Below are positions 20,538-33,093 of a stretch of 64,000 nt of DNA, piece by piece. The first letter of the stretch is position 1. Every line of letters starts with the position of its first letter. Below the pieces are notes generated by a model. The model did no database searches and was not told the origin of the DNA. It saw nothing but the letters and a program-made list of their open reading frames with translations. Both the position numbers and the translations under genes were made by a program. The stretch is from Mermis nigrescens (taxonomy: Eukaryota; Nematoda; Enoplea; Mermithida; Mermithidae), in NCBI GenBank assembly GCA_036768485.1, contig JAVLUZ010000150.1, forward strand, positions 892,460-956,459. The letters run 5' to 3'.

Positions 20538-23500
20538 ATGAAAACCAAGAAAAGAAAAGCTATCGATCTCGACGAACAAGAACCACAAGAGCCGAAGGAC
20601 AGTTTTACAGCTCGTTTTGGCTTTCCGCGAGACGATTTATCCGAAGAAAATCTAAAATCGAGCAGAAAACAAACGACAGTCATTTTACCAAAACTAAACT
20701 TAGTCTCCGTTTCCTTATTTTCCAACAGTAGACCTTTGAGAAGAACCGCTGATGATTCAGTACGCCTAAAAAAATTGCTAAAAGAAAATTTAGCCTTCGC
20801 AAACGAAACGAGAGCAATAGAGTGCGAAAACGGGGCGAAAAATTTGTCAGCGATTCAAGAAGACGTATTCGATTTAGTGAGCGACTACAGGGATTTTTAT
20901 TTGCCCCGTCAGCGTTTGGACGATGCGGACGAATTAAGAATAGCCGTTTGCTTGCATGTGCTAAATCACGTACTGAAGAGTCGTAGCTTGGTACTGAAAA
21001 ATAACGCTGCCCTGAAAAAGATGAAAGAACAAACGCGATGCGAGCAAGACGAAATCGCGATTCCTGCCAAGCGTCGAACTTTGGCAGAATGTGACGATGA
21101 AAAGAGTGAAGAAAAATGCAAAGATCAAGGCTTTACGAGGCCTAGAGTACTGTACTTGACGCCGTTTAGAAGCGGAGCCTTAAAAATCGTGAACGTCATT
21201 TCGGATTTAATGTTCGGTTCATCGGCGAAAGGTTTCGTCGCGAATAGGAAGCGATTCGAAAGCGAATATGGATATGACGCTGACGTAGATGAAGATAAAG
21301 GTCAGTAAAATGTAATATATACAGACAGACATATAATGGCTCAAAATTTTGGGAGGGGTGGACAATGCAGCGGGCCATTTTGATGGGGATAAATGATCTT
21401 CAATTTTGCAAAATACATAAAATGCACATTTTTGTTAAAAATGGGGGATGTAAAAGGCTCAGTCATTTAGGGGATGAGGGACGATCGATTTCGGCTGGGG
21501 GATCCGCCAAACCCTATATAATACATGTTTGCATGATTACATAACTCACACTGTATGTATGGTAACATCCATACACGTTGTAACGGCTTGAAATTTTGGG
21601 TCGAAGTCCCCGGCCATTAAGGGGGGCATACATGTAAGAAGGTATGGGGGATCCCCATCTAAATTTGATCGTTCTCCCATCTCCCCAAAGCCAGAAAATT
21701 TCCGACCCTCCCCCATCCCTCGATTTTTGAAAAAATTGAATTTTTTGGCCGTTTTTAGGTAATTCTTGACCCTTTTTCGCCAAAATTTAGGTCAATAACC
21801 CCCCAACCCCTGAAAATGGCCGAAGACCTAAAATTTCGATCCGTTACATGTATGGGGGTTTAAGGACCTTCTTCTATCAAAAAGGGCCAAAAAACACCTA
21901 AGAATGGCCAAAAAATTCAATTTTTTCCAAATATTAGGGGGTGAAAAATTTTATGGCCTTGTTGGATGAGAAGGACAGTCAACTTCGAATGAGGGATCCC
22001 CCGCCCCCTCTTACATGTCTGGTAACATCCACTCGTATAATAATTTGAATTCTTTTTATTGTGTTTCACTTCACATATTCCTCTAACAAATTTGGCGTAT
22101 TTTGCATTTTCTATCTTAGTCTGATTAGATATTTAAAATTGGAAATGATCTACTGACTGAAGACACGTTTCTTAGTTTTCCGTGGTAAATCCAGTCGTAT
22201 TAAAAAGTTGTTAATTTAGACATGGCATGTTAAAGCGGTGAATACGGGCTTGAGCATCTTGTCCCATTCTGCAATGAAAAAAGCAATTTGTTTCTACTTA
22301 CGGTACTTTGAATCTCAGTCCATTTTTTCGTTCTTAATTTTTAGTATGAATTCTTTTTTCGCCAAAACGAATTTTTATTAAACAAGATGAGACAGTCGTT
22401 TCTCAGCTCTAAGCAGCAATCAAAAAATATTTAATCACTTATGTAACTTAAAGTAAGGAAGGAGATAATCAAATAGATATAACATCTTTTTTACTGGATT
22501 CAAGCGTTTTATAATCATTTTCAATATTATATAATCATTTTCAGGCATTTTTGCAGAAATTTTTTTAATTAAATGAATTTTCGGCCTTTTATTTTGCCAT
22601 ATTTTCCTCAGAAAATTTTCTTTTTTTCATTTTGGAGTCTGTACCACACATAGGCCCGGGGGCTTGGGATGTTTGTACGTATCCCCAGAATCCGGTATAC
22701 CCCCAGGATTGAATTTTTGGGATTTTTTCCGGTTTTGCGCCATTCAGACCCCCAGAATAAGGTCGCTCGCTGCCCATAAACTCCCACGTGCTTGTCTAGT
22801 AGTCGTGCACACATGTGGGCGTGGGCGGTTCGGGGGTATGCACTCCCGAGAAGCCAAAATGCCCGCCTAGAAACAACCCCTCCCCTAGAAACCAATTTTT
22901 TAAATTTTTTGTTTTTTTCGCAATTTTTTGATGCCAATGGATAGTTCTCGATGAGAAACGTTGAAAAATGGTGTTTTTTCGCCATACCACCATTTTTAAG
23001 GCATTTTTTTACCTTTGAAAAATCTTGCACCCCCTCCCTCTAGAATTTTGTTGCTGCCCACGTATGGTCGTGCACAGTGTGATACAGATATTCTTTATTG
23101 TCAGATAAGCCGCGGTTCAAACGTTCTGCTGACTTTGATCAAACATTCGCTGGTAATACAGATGATTGTTTTCGTCTGAATATCTCGGTGGCCAAGAAAT
23201 CAGTAAAGTTGCATGTATCAAATGAACACTGTGATATAATTGTTGCTTCCCCTTTGGGTATCAGAAGTGCTACTGGTGTTGAAGATCAGAAAGATTTTGA
23301 CGCTGACTTTCTGTCATCCATTGAGATTGTTGTTTGCGAATTGACCGACATTTTTCTAATGCAGAATTGGAGCCACGTGCTGCATGTTTTTCGACATCTT
23401 AATCAGAGGTACAGCGTGTCATTTTCAGTATTACATAAAGTGTTTTTTGATAAGTAAATTGTTAATACATATTTGCACACTTCCATTGGTAAAAATGAGG

Positions 23501-26500
23501 TTTAATAATATTCATTTATTAGTTGCGCAAGTATCATAAGGTCTTAATTGTAGAAGTTGCATTGTGTTCGTTGCAAGATTTGATAGCGTATTGGCGATTA
23601 AATTTAAGTTAGTCATGAGCTAAATTATTAAATAGAATAGCAGATGTGCTAAAAAAATTTTAAAATTCAAATAACGTAAGTAAAAAATTTATCGCTCTTT
23701 CTTATCACCATACATACATACATACATGCACATGAGGGGTGAGGGCTATTATTACCCCCTGAAGTGTCAGTCGGATAGGTAACTGTTCGGCGATTTGGAG
23801 CTGAAGTTTCGAAGACAAAATGTCAAATCTTTCTGCACTCTGCGCACTTTTATGTGTTTTTTACTCTAGAAGCGCTCAAAATTGTGTCAAAATCGTATAA
23901 AAATCAAAATTTTTCTTCTCGTTAATCAATTTCTTGATTTTTTAGCGTTAAAAGCGATATAATGCCGTCAAAATGGACTGATAATGCTTTTAAAATGTGG
24001 CATTATAGAGGGAATAATAGCGTTTCATAGGATATTTTGACAATTTTCGTCGTTTGACTATCAAAAAGAATCGTAAACAATAAATTGTCTTGGATTTTTA
24101 GGAATTTACCCCCTGCCGAGCCTAACCTTGTGCATCTATGCTCATCACTATAATTTGACTGCGGTAGTTTTTCATGTCGTGCTCACTGAAAAAATTCGAT
24201 CATGTGCTATTGACCGATCCTTAATTTATAAAAGTTTTGGACCTTTCTAAATACGGATAATTCGCAAAAAGTTTATCAAACATAAACCATTTTTATTGCA
24301 TATTTAAATGCATTTCGATATAGATTGCGAATGAAGATTTTGTTAAGCCCTTCCATCGAAGTTTTTGCAGGCCAGCAAAGGTGACCTCGCTTCACACGAA
24401 TTTATCCCGCATCCGTAATTACATGCTTAATGACCAGAGTAGATTTTATCGCCAAACTATCGTACTTTCGAGATTAGATGCGCCGGAAATTCGAGCATTG
24501 TTCAGCAAATTTTGTCTCAATTTTGACGGTCTTGCGATGGCTTTATCATTTTCAGTGCCGCCGCCGTCGATTAGCCAAATAATGGCGGTTATACCTCAGG
24601 CGTTCTATCGATTCGACTCTAACTCAGTGCAGGTTTACAGTTTTTTCGGTCTTTTAAGGTTTTATTTCGCAATATATTTCTCTAACTTTTAATCTTTACT
24701 TTTTATTCATTACGTCACCGATATCAGAATTAACATAAATTTTGTATGAAAGTTGGATTTGATGATTCCTTGCTCAAAGTTACATAACTAGACCACGTTG
24801 CTCGTTTCAGAAATTACTTTGAGATTTTTATCCGAATAATGAATGTATCTTAGTTTTGCCTCAAAACGAAAAAACGCTTATTATTCCTATTCGCAATCAG
24901 TTTTTCTCGACTTTAGCTAGCTTCTTTTAAAAACTAGAAAACTTTGTCAGTCGTTTAGTGCAAATGCAAGTTTGTCATGTTCATGGACTGATTTCCCACC
25001 TGGAGTTTCTTATTCTCTGATTTTTCACTTTTGATTAAGTGCTTTGGTTCGGCCGATCGAAATTTGAAGTTTTAATTAGTATTGTTGTAATTCCTGTCAT
25101 TATTTAGGCTATCGGTTGGTTCATTGTCGTGAAGTTTAGGTTTAGTTCAGTTATTTTCTATCCGATTCGTCAAAACGGCTTGTCATAAGTCTTTCTAAAA
25201 TTACATTGAAGAATCTTATGAAAAAGTTGTTGAAAACGCTGAAAAATCGAAAATTTCGTCTTCGCTTTTGAAAAATCACAACTGGCTTAGAGCTTAGCTT
25301 TTTTTAATTTCTCATTCTTTTTCTTGTTTTGCTGTTTATGATTTTCGCGTCTTGAAAATGTTATACAACAGCGACAGGACAGCCCAAGATGTAATATTGA
25401 TAGGTGGGCAGCATTCAAATTCTGTGGATCCGGTGGGGCGAAATCGCCCCAAATAGCACCTAAAATTCAATTCTAGGGATCTTTCGATTTTTGAGGTACG
25501 CCAGATATCTCGGGGAGGGGGTCCAGACGTCCAAACCCCATGCTCATGTGTGTAATATCCGGTTTCGGCCCCTTAGCCAAAAGTTGGACGGTGCAAGCGG
25601 TTCTCTTTGTACATTAGAGCCTGAAAATTCACAATTTTGGGTCCGTACAAATTACCATTTTTGGACCAGAGAAACTTGTTTTTGGACCCAAACAATAACA
25701 TTCTGGGTCAGGACAACCACCTTTTAAGGCTGATAAATTACTTTCTCGACCAGGACAACCTTTTTTCGAATATGGACAATCAGTTTTTGGATCTGGACAG
25801 CCTTTTTCTAGACGAATTGCACGATTACTTTTTGAACCAGGACAACCAACTCTCTTATTGGAAGGTTGGCAACCGATGACTAATGCTTAGGTATAATAAC
25901 AAGGATTGAATGTAATTATGCTTTACATTCACTCTCTGCTCAGCACATTTTGATTACACATGTATGCCTAAGGTCAGAGGCGAATTCCATGGGGCGGGGG
26001 TAGTCGCTCCTCCATCGGCCTAAAATAGTTGGCGAGATGAAGAATAAATATGTAATTTGCAAGAATTGCTGACTATGAGTGTTCGTAATTCCTTAAACTT
26101 TTCCGGCGCTTCGCCCAGAATCATAACTATAAATCACAAATATTTACTTTCTTGGCGGCCTGGAAACCATATTTCAGCAGAAGAAATGGGTCTTAAAACG
26201 ATTTCAAGAGCAAAAACAGCTATATCAGCTCAGTTTTCTTCTATATTCAAGCATAACTTTTAAAAATTTTCGACGTTCCGCGTGAATGTTGCTAACATTG
26301 GGAATCAAGCGATAATTCAAGCTTCTAAGCTTCGTTCCGCCTAAATTTCACAAATTTTCCGGCGCTTTGCGCCGGGTTTTAAAGAAATTTAATTATTTTG
26401 TTCGCTCAAAATCGTCGAAAATTTTGAAATTTTTCCTAAAAGGTTGCGCTAGCTATCTTAAATTATATTACACACGAGGAAAGGTCGATAAAACGCTATT

Positions 26501-29500
26501 CCGGAAGTGAGGGGCAAATTTTAGGAACTATTTTCGACTCTTTTTTAAAAGATGGGATACCGCCTCTTTTACGAAAATAATAGATCCGCAACTGCCTAAG
26601 TACAGGATCAGTCGGCCAGCACTCTAGCAAATAATCTAGAAATTGTTTCATTGCTTGTAAATTATGAAATAAATTCAGTGCTTCGGCACTGTATGCCAAA
26701 TAGCGGAAAGGAGGTACCGAAATATAGCTTCTTTAATATGCTTTTGCCACAAAACTGTTTATTAAGTTCAATTAGACTATGAATTTTCCTTTATTTTTTC
26801 AATCAGATTAAAAAAATGAAAAACATCGGATTTTCTTTTCAATTTTAATGCTTTTCAGGACGACGCCGACTGTCGTTTCGATTTCTTTTGTCGACGTCTT
26901 TTACCCGATATCAAATCGTCGCCGCTTTCAAATCGCTTGCTCGTCTTTGTTTCGTCTTATTTTGACTTCGTTCGACTTAGAAATTTATTTAAAAGCGCCG
27001 AGCACGCCACAGATATTTCGTTCGTACAGGTAAGTTTCTCTTTGGTTCTCCTTGAATTAGTCGTTTCTGAAGTTTGTATTAGTTGAAACTTGAAATACTT
27101 ACTTTACACTGTACAGCACATGTGCATTGCACTTTACAGTATACTTTACATTTACCATAATGTTAATCGGTATACTTATAAATATGAATTGAGTACTATA
27201 CGTTCTGTATCCTTCACATGAAGCGTAGGTCAACTGAAAAATTGTAAATATTCCTAATGATGGCTGCGCTTTCTGTGCTCAAAGCATCAACAACAATAAA
27301 CAACAAAGATTTATTGCAAAACGTACAAGACATGGTAAAAATAAAGACACAGCGTACGATACAAAGATATGATAAAACGACATATGACTAAAACGTCAGC
27401 AACGGGACACGCAGTCACGAAAGTGAAAACTTACGCGTGCCCCTTCAGATGAACAGAAAAATCAAAAGCATTAAGTTTGCGTATAAAAATTTCTAAGCTA
27501 GGTGAATTTACAACATCAACTGGAAGTGAATTCCACAGATTCACATATCTGTGACTGAAATCATACTTGAGAATATCTGAACGAGCTACTGGAACAGTCA
27601 GTTTAAGGTTATTGACAGAGCGAGTATAGTTGCGATTAAAAGCGGAAAACTCGTCACAGAGAATGTGTGATTTGCCATTAATAATCTGATAATAAAAGGA
27701 TAAAGCAAAACGAATACGGCGTATTTCGAGACGTTCTAACGACAGACTTTTTAAACGATCATTATATGACAAACCACTGTTAAAACCAAAAATACAACGG
27801 GTAAACTTGCACTGAACTCGCTCGATACGATCAATATCTCGAATACGATAAGGACTCCAAACGGTACAACAGTACTCTAAAAGAAATAAAAAATTAAAAA
27901 AATTGTAAAAAAAAATTAGTAAAAAAATCAGTAAAAAATTTTTTGTCGGTTATTCGATCGAAGTTTTTTAACATGTTAAATTATTTATTATTAGCATTAA
28001 ATATTAAAATTAAAAATGTTTATTTGTTTTTTTATAAAGTTCGTTACGTACATCCTGCATTATGTATTACGAAGAATTGTTCATTTCTCGCGATCTCGAT
28101 TACAGCGGCGACATACTCCGAATTGATTTCTGGATTTTAATGAAAAGTTTTATTCAGATAATTTTAATTACTTATAAATTGTTTTTAATCTATTTTTTAG
28201 TATTCTAATTTTAGCGTATAATCGTTCAAATTTAATCAAGTTTGTGACCTGCCTATCCTGAAATTCGTAACTAATGAGCCTAACATTTCGCCCTGATGTA
28301 TAAAAATGGTAAAGTGGTAAAAATTATGTTAAAAATTAAAATTAAATCAAAAATTAAAATTAAATTAAAAATTAAAATCAAAAAGTGGCAAAAATTAAGA
28401 GCGAAAATAACTTTAATTTCATATATCTTTGTGTAATGAAATTGTTTTATCGAAAGTCGATACGATAATTTCTTAGTAATTTTTTCAGGCGTGCGAATAT
28501 TCCAGCGTTGACAAGATATCGCGAGCGCGCGATTTGTTCTTCCACGGCAAAAAGCACGTCATGCTTTTGACGGAAAGATTTCACTTTTTCAAGCGCTACG
28601 CTATTCGCGGCGTGCGTCACGTGATTTTCTACCAATTGCCGCTTTACAATTCGTTTTACGCCGACGTCTGCGATTGGACAAAATGGAGCGACGCCGACGC
28701 TCGACGGCTGACGTCGGACGGCGACGCGGCGACTCTGGCGATCGACGGCGTTAATCGACGTCGTCGACGGTACGACAAAAATGAACGCGACGGTGCGTTA
28801 TTTTTGTCAGTAATAATATAATAACAGCAAATCTACAGGTCTCGCCACGAATTATGAACGCTCAACAATCCTTAAGGATTGTTCCGCTATCTTTATAAGA
28901 CAGGACGTTGTCGTATGTTTGGCATTGCTATGTTGAAACATATGCAGGCACGTAGCTGGCCGTCCTATTTTTGGGGGGACCAACACAAATTTTCTGGGGG
29001 ACTAAGCTCAAAAAGGCCAAAAATAGCACAAAATAACGTTTGAAAAGCCCTATTTCTCCGATTTTTCTGAATTTTGGGGGGTCCGACCCCCCATCCCCCC
29101 GGAGATACATGCTCTGAACATATGATGACGTCCGATGTGGTAACAAGCATAGCAATCCTTAGCATAAGATAAGGACGCTTAAGTGCTCAAATTTTGGGGC
29201 GAAAACTGTACATACAGTATGTGGGCGTGTTTGCGTATATGTTCAACAGGACCTATACGTGTAACGGGAGTTTAGGGAGATCTTCACCCGAGGTTAGTCG
29301 TCTATAAACTGTCCCTTCGAAAATTGATATACAGTCGAAGTCAGATAATGCACACCCCTTAGGGACCATGGCCAAAGGTTTGCATTAACCGGAGTGTGTA
29401 ATTTCCGCGTTAACTGTAAAGAATTCTGTTATCCCTTCAGTATAATGACAGAAGAAATAAAATGACGCCCGAAGCTGTATATCCTCGCCGGTTGCTGTAG

Positions 29501-32500
29501 AATTAGTAGTGTAGCAATAACAATTAAAGCTTTTGTTTTGCACAAGGTGACTTAGTGTGCATATAAATAGTGTAGGTAAATCTACGTGTGCATTATCCGG
29601 GGACCGCGTGCTCATTATCCGAGGTGTGCATTAAGCGTATGCATTTACACACTGACTTATGTATATGCTGCGGTCTTGTCAGCCGTGTGCATTACGCATT
29701 ATCCGAGGTGTCTTACTATGTTTTAACAATTTTTTGTCGGAACCATGTGTGTTGGTGTGCATTAACCGGAAGAGTGCATTATCCAAGTTCGACTGTATTT
29801 GTCTTTCCCAGATTTTCAGGTAAAAATTTCGTTTTTAGGTCATTTTTGAGAGATTTTCTCGTTTTTGATCGAAAATCGAGGGTCCTCTCGTCCTTCCCTT
29901 CGGATGGTCAACTTTTTCACTCAAAACTTTAGAAAAACATGCATCAACTCATTAGTGGTATGAGAGGAGTCCTTAATTGGTTTTGAAGAGTAGGCTTTTC
30001 GTTGCTTTTTATGAGCTTTAAGCAAACTGACATGGTCTGCTATCCTTAACTCTAAAATAGCCGGCTATCGCCACACATGGGCGTGAGAGATGTTTGGGGG
30101 TTACCCGTACGTGGGTGTGGGGGTATGCACCCCTCCCCCAGAAGGCCGAATACCCCTCACCCCTATGAAACTAAAATACCCCCTCCGGAATTCAATTTTT
30201 GAAATTTTTTGTTTTTTTTTCGCAATTTTTTGATGCCAATGGATATTGCTTGATGAGAAACATTGGAAAATGGTGTTTTTTCGCCATATCACCATTTTAA
30301 GACCATTTTTTTACCTTTGAAAAATCTTGCACCCCAGAATTTCGGTGCTGCCCACCTATGGTTGTACCCTCAGAAGTTGAAAAACCACCCGCAGATTACT
30401 GTAGACCCCATGTATGGCTCTCCGCCCCCCTGGAATCTCATCTTTATACATGCAATGTCTTACAAATATGTACATATGCTAGATATTGATATTAAAGTTC
30501 AAAAATGGACTCAAAGCTTCTGATAACATTTGTATTTTATCGCATTATTCTAGATAGTTCAAGTCCCTGCATGTATTTTTTCATTTTATCTTAACAAGTT
30601 TATTATTGAGTTTGGAGATGTACGAGTACATTGTATGTTTAAAGAAGGTGAAGCTCGTCTTGCTGATTTGAACTTATGTACATTCATCTAAAGCCCAGAT
30701 TATCCGTTTCATCCAAATTTATACATAATTGCATTTTTACATTAGGATTTTTCACTCTTCATTAATCTATAAAATTATTCCACTGACAAGCACTAGGCCT
30801 TACGCTAATTTAAACGATTTGTCACGTTGCAAAAATAAGCTTCCGTCACATAAATTGTGCTAGCCTAACCTGTTTCCTAATTATTAGCTTAATCCTAAAA
30901 GAGCTCAGTAACTTCTTTGGTCGTATATATTCATTGTGTGGTTACTTATTAATATTATCGTTTTAATGTCTTCAAAAAAGCTTCAAATGTAAATATTTAG
31001 CATAGTTATTTTCATTGAATTATGTATGTTTTTAAGGCTTCATAAAATTAGTTATTGCAATCAGACAATGCATCTGAAAGCATCAAACGCTGATGTGTTC
31101 CAAGCAGAAATCATGTAATCGATAAATCATCGCACTCGAAAATTCTGTCTTATCTAGCTTGACTATGGTTTACCTATCACGAGGAATGTCAAAAAAAGAA
31201 CGAAATACCATGCAGTTTTCTCAGTTAAATCAACTATGATTCATTTTGTACGAAACACAGATGGGCAAATCCAGAAATGGTCATACGGTAAATTGTGGTC
31301 ATTATTTTTCGTACAAGGTCCATTTTCACATGAACAAATGTGGTACATAACTAAAAATCTTTGCTCATTCTGCTTGCATATAATAAACTTTAGCGGTTTT
31401 ACTATAATATACATACCTAAGTGTGTTTTATCTGCTTAAGCTGCCTTTTTGATCTTTACTAGCAGGGGCGGATGTAAGGGGGTGGGGACGGCCGCCCCTT
31501 CCTCCCATTGGCCAAACATATTTGGCGAGATAAAAAATGGATATGTAATTTACTATGATTTTTAGCCGTCAGTGACCATAATTTCTCAAATTTTTCCGGC
31601 GTGCGCGCCGGATAATACCTATTAATGACGAAACAGCTATTTTATCATAGTTTTCCTCTATTTTCAATCAAAAATTTTCGACGGTTCGCATCAAATGCTA
31701 CAAATACAGGAAATCAATTAAAAAATCAAGCTTCTAAACGTCCATCCGCCTAAATTTCCAGAATTTTTCGGCGCTTCGCGCCAGATTTCTGCTTAAGCCA
31801 ACGAAATTTAATGATTTTTTCGCACAAACTTGTCGAAAATTCCAAAAATTTTCGGAAAAATATTACGTCAAAGTGATTTTAAGTAAAAGTATACAATGTA
31901 AAACGCCGAAAAAACACTATTTCGCGCGTGAAGGGCAAATTTTTGGACCTATTTATGACTGTTTTTGGAAAAGTCGGGGTACTGCCCCTCTTTGGAAAAC
32001 CCTAGATCCGCCACTGTTTACTAGTGTACCTTCTTCAATTTATGCATCTCTAATAAGTATAAAGGATTAAAGAAATTATTAATCGTCCCGAAAATTTTTT
32101 ATAATTTTACCCTTTTCAAGTAGAATTTGCAGCCTTTTTACCACACCAAACCCAAAATTGTCTTGCAGTACCTACCTTTCATTTTGTTAAAATCGCCTGA
32201 CGATAGTACCTGATTTTCCAAAACCTCAAATAGGGGTAATACCCATACATGGGCAGCACTGAAATTCTTGGGGATTAGGATGGGGTAAATCGCCAACAAT
32301 GTTACTAAAAATAGAATTTGGTGGTCTAGAGTTATCTGCGGGGGTATTTCAACTTATGGAGGGGTACAAACCCCCTCCCCCACGCCTTATGTGGTGATAC
32401 CCCCTCATCCCCCTATGACCATGTGTGGTACGAAAGATGTTGGTCGTTTCATCGTATTTTTCGCTTTTCCACACGTATGCTTTTCGGAGAGACGGGAAGA

Positions 32501-33093
32501 GGACTCTCACGCTGCACAGCTTTATAAAGAGTTGTAAATTGTATTGCGATATTTCTCATACGAGTGATTTTTTAAATACATAATTGCCATTTATTTCCTA
32601 CTGGCGCTTCAGTTTCTGTATGAACTTATTGCTCTTGACATTTCCGCTTGATAATTTTGATCCACTCTGCTCGACCTAAACTCATATTTGAAAAAATGTA
32701 TCCATTTTATTTAAGTTTTGATCCAGTTAGTCGGCAGCTTCGTACGTAATTAGCAATGAACAAATGAATAAAATAATTTGTTTATGAGGGCGTCTTTGTC
32801 TTTACCTTAATTTTGTTTTTCTTCAACGATCTATCGTTTAGCGAGTTAAGAAATATTACCGACTTACCTATCAGATCTAAGTAAATTTTTAACCATTCAT
32901 TTTAGAATCTAGTGCAAAGGAAAACGTAGAGAACGCTGTCGTCGAGCCTGATAGAAATTTGCCGCCTCCTACCTGCACTGTTCTTTTCTCTAAATACGAT
33001 GCACTTCGATTAGCCGCTGTTTTGGGAGACGAAAAAGCAGCAATTTTATTGCGTAGTGATCAAGACGTTCACGTACTCGAAAGCAAAGATTAA
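20538..33093 (+). CDS. UTP25: UTP25 / digestive organ expansion factor homologue (six exons, complete)
   Basis: UTP25 is a DEAD-box-like, probably non-catalytic, component of the small-subunit processome acting in nucleolar pre-18S rRNA maturation. Exons: 20538-21300, 23105-23408, 24371-24632, 26859-27029, 28489-28792, 32906-33093 (TAA). Phases match and give 663 aa against about 750 in vertebrates. Residues 2-10 (KTKKRKAID) look like a nuclear signal. Family blocks in order: RPRVLYLTPFRSGALKIV near residue 204; CDIIVASPLGIRSATGVEDQ and SSIEIVVCELTDIFLMQNWS (exon 2); SRFYRQTIVLSRLDAPEIR (exon 3); SSYFDFVRLRNLFK (exon 4); HVMLLTERFHFFKRYAIRGV (exon 5); TCTVLFSKYDALRLAAVLG (exon 6). The DEAD motif is replaced as is usual in the family. 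Reading through the exon 5 donor would end at 28821 without the conserved C-terminus, so the exon 6 splice is preferred. Confidence 0.95.
21310..21560 (+). mobile_element. TIR-element fragments in UTP25 intron 1
   Basis: ATAATGGCTCAAAATTTTGG and the G-run motifs here resemble the start of the element at 21569-22020 and the sequence at 60010-60220. Ends were not resolved. Confidence 0.35.
21569..22020 (+). mobile_element. Family VIII MITE, UTP25 intron 1
   Basis: A 452-bp element flanked by a perfect 8-bp duplication GGTAACAT (21561-21568, 22021-22028). Starts CCATACACGTTGTAACGG, ends CCCCCTCTTACATGTCT. The interior is a foldback of G-rich and C-rich blocks around AAAAATTGAATTTTTTGGCC. Confidence 0.85.
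22810..23066 (-). mobile_element. Family III MITE abutting UTP25 exon 2
   Basis: Reverse copy from CACATGTGGGCGTGGG to TGCTGCCCACGTATG with a perfect 8-bp duplication GTCGTGCA (22802-22809, 23067-23074). Only 30 bp separate the duplication from the exon 2 acceptor at 23104/23105. A second, partial copy of the family lies just upstream (about 22650-22790). Confidence 0.9.
23709..24140 (+). mobile_element. Family IX MITE, UTP25 intron 2
   Basis: Starts CATACATACATACATACATG (a short CATA repeat) and ends CTTGTGCATCTATG; flanks CTTATCAC and CTCATCAC differ at one base, an 8-bp duplication. Shares GGCGATTTGGAGCTGA and the GACTGCATTATA-type block with the copy at 45351. Confidence 0.85.
25400..25560 (+). 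mobile_element. Family III-like fragment, UTP25 intron 3
   Basis: AGGTGGGCAGCATTCAAATT at the left and G-run, C-run blocks ending near CATGCTCATGTGTG match family III, but much of the interior is missing. Confidence 0.5.
25630..25850 (+). repeat. 21-bp minisatellite with heptapeptide periodicity
   Basis: About ten degenerate 21-bp units of the type TTTTTGGACCAGGACAACC. Read in the plus-strand frame 25637-25879 they give repeats of the type FLDQDN with one residue between (YFLDQDN, QFLDLDS, YFLNQDN). It lies inside UTP25 intron 3. No start context or splice signal supports translation. Confidence 0.6.
25975..26594 (-). mobile_element. Family II element, empty of family I, UTP25 intron 3
   Basis: Starts CAGAGGCGAATTCCATGG and ends ATAGATCCGCAACTG; flanks CCTAAGGT and CCTAAGTA match in 6 of 8. 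Same interior order as 19590-20208, including the intact CCTGGAAACCAT site and hairpins at 26104 and 26361. Confidence 0.85.
27285..27890 (-). mobile_element. LINE 3' fragment, UTP25 intron 4
   Basis: The minus-strand ORF 27431-27772 reads MSYNDRLKSLSLERLEIRRI and later YVNLWNSLPVDVVNSPSLE, the post-RT region of the LINE family. Upstream in element order (27773-27880) lie decayed EYCCTVWSPYRIR-like codons. It is antisense to UTP25. The 3' end is the AACAACAATAAACAAC run near 27290. Confidence 0.85.
28945..29116 (+). mobile_element. Family VII MITE, UTP25 intron 5
   Basis: A 172-bp element from CAGGCACGTAGCTGGCCGTC to GAGATACATGCTCTG with perfect 8-bp duplication AACATATG (28937-28944, 29117-29124). 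Contains AAATAGCACAAAATAACGTT, common to all copies. Confidence 0.9.
29332..29795 (+). mobile_element. pogo/Tigger-like MITE, UTP25 intron 5
   Basis: Termini CAGTCGAAGTCAGATAATGC and the inverse GCATTATCCAAGTTCGACTG, both flanked by TA. Sub-terminal CATTATCCGAGGTGT and CATTAACCGG motifs recur inside. The TA duplication and CAGTCGAA-type ends fit pogo/Tigger elements of the Tc1/mariner superfamily. No transposase frame. Confidence 0.85.
30072..30360 (-). mobile_element. Family III MITE, UTP25 intron 5
   Basis: Reverse copy ending GGTGCTGCCCACCTATG, with TGATGCCAATGGATATTGCT inside. A target duplication could not be confirmed. Confidence 0.75.
31463..32016 (-). mobile_element. Family II element, UTP25 intron 5
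   Basis: Starts CAGGGGCGGATGTAAGG and ends CTAGATCCGCCACTG with perfect 8-bp duplication TTTACTAG (31455-31462, 32017-32024). A deletion removes the segment around the family I target site. An exact GGCGCTTCGCGCC lies at 31769. Confidence 0.9.
32246..32430 (+). mobile_element. Family III-like fragment, UTP25 intron 5
   Basis: CATACATGGGCAGCACTGAA at the left and GACCATGTGTGG at the right; the middle diverges from other copies. Ends approximate. Confidence 0.5.

Noticed and set aside
23098..23457. Apparent stand-alone 119-aa gene
   Set aside because: It is UTP25 exon 2 extended into the intron; the true segment is 23105-23408.
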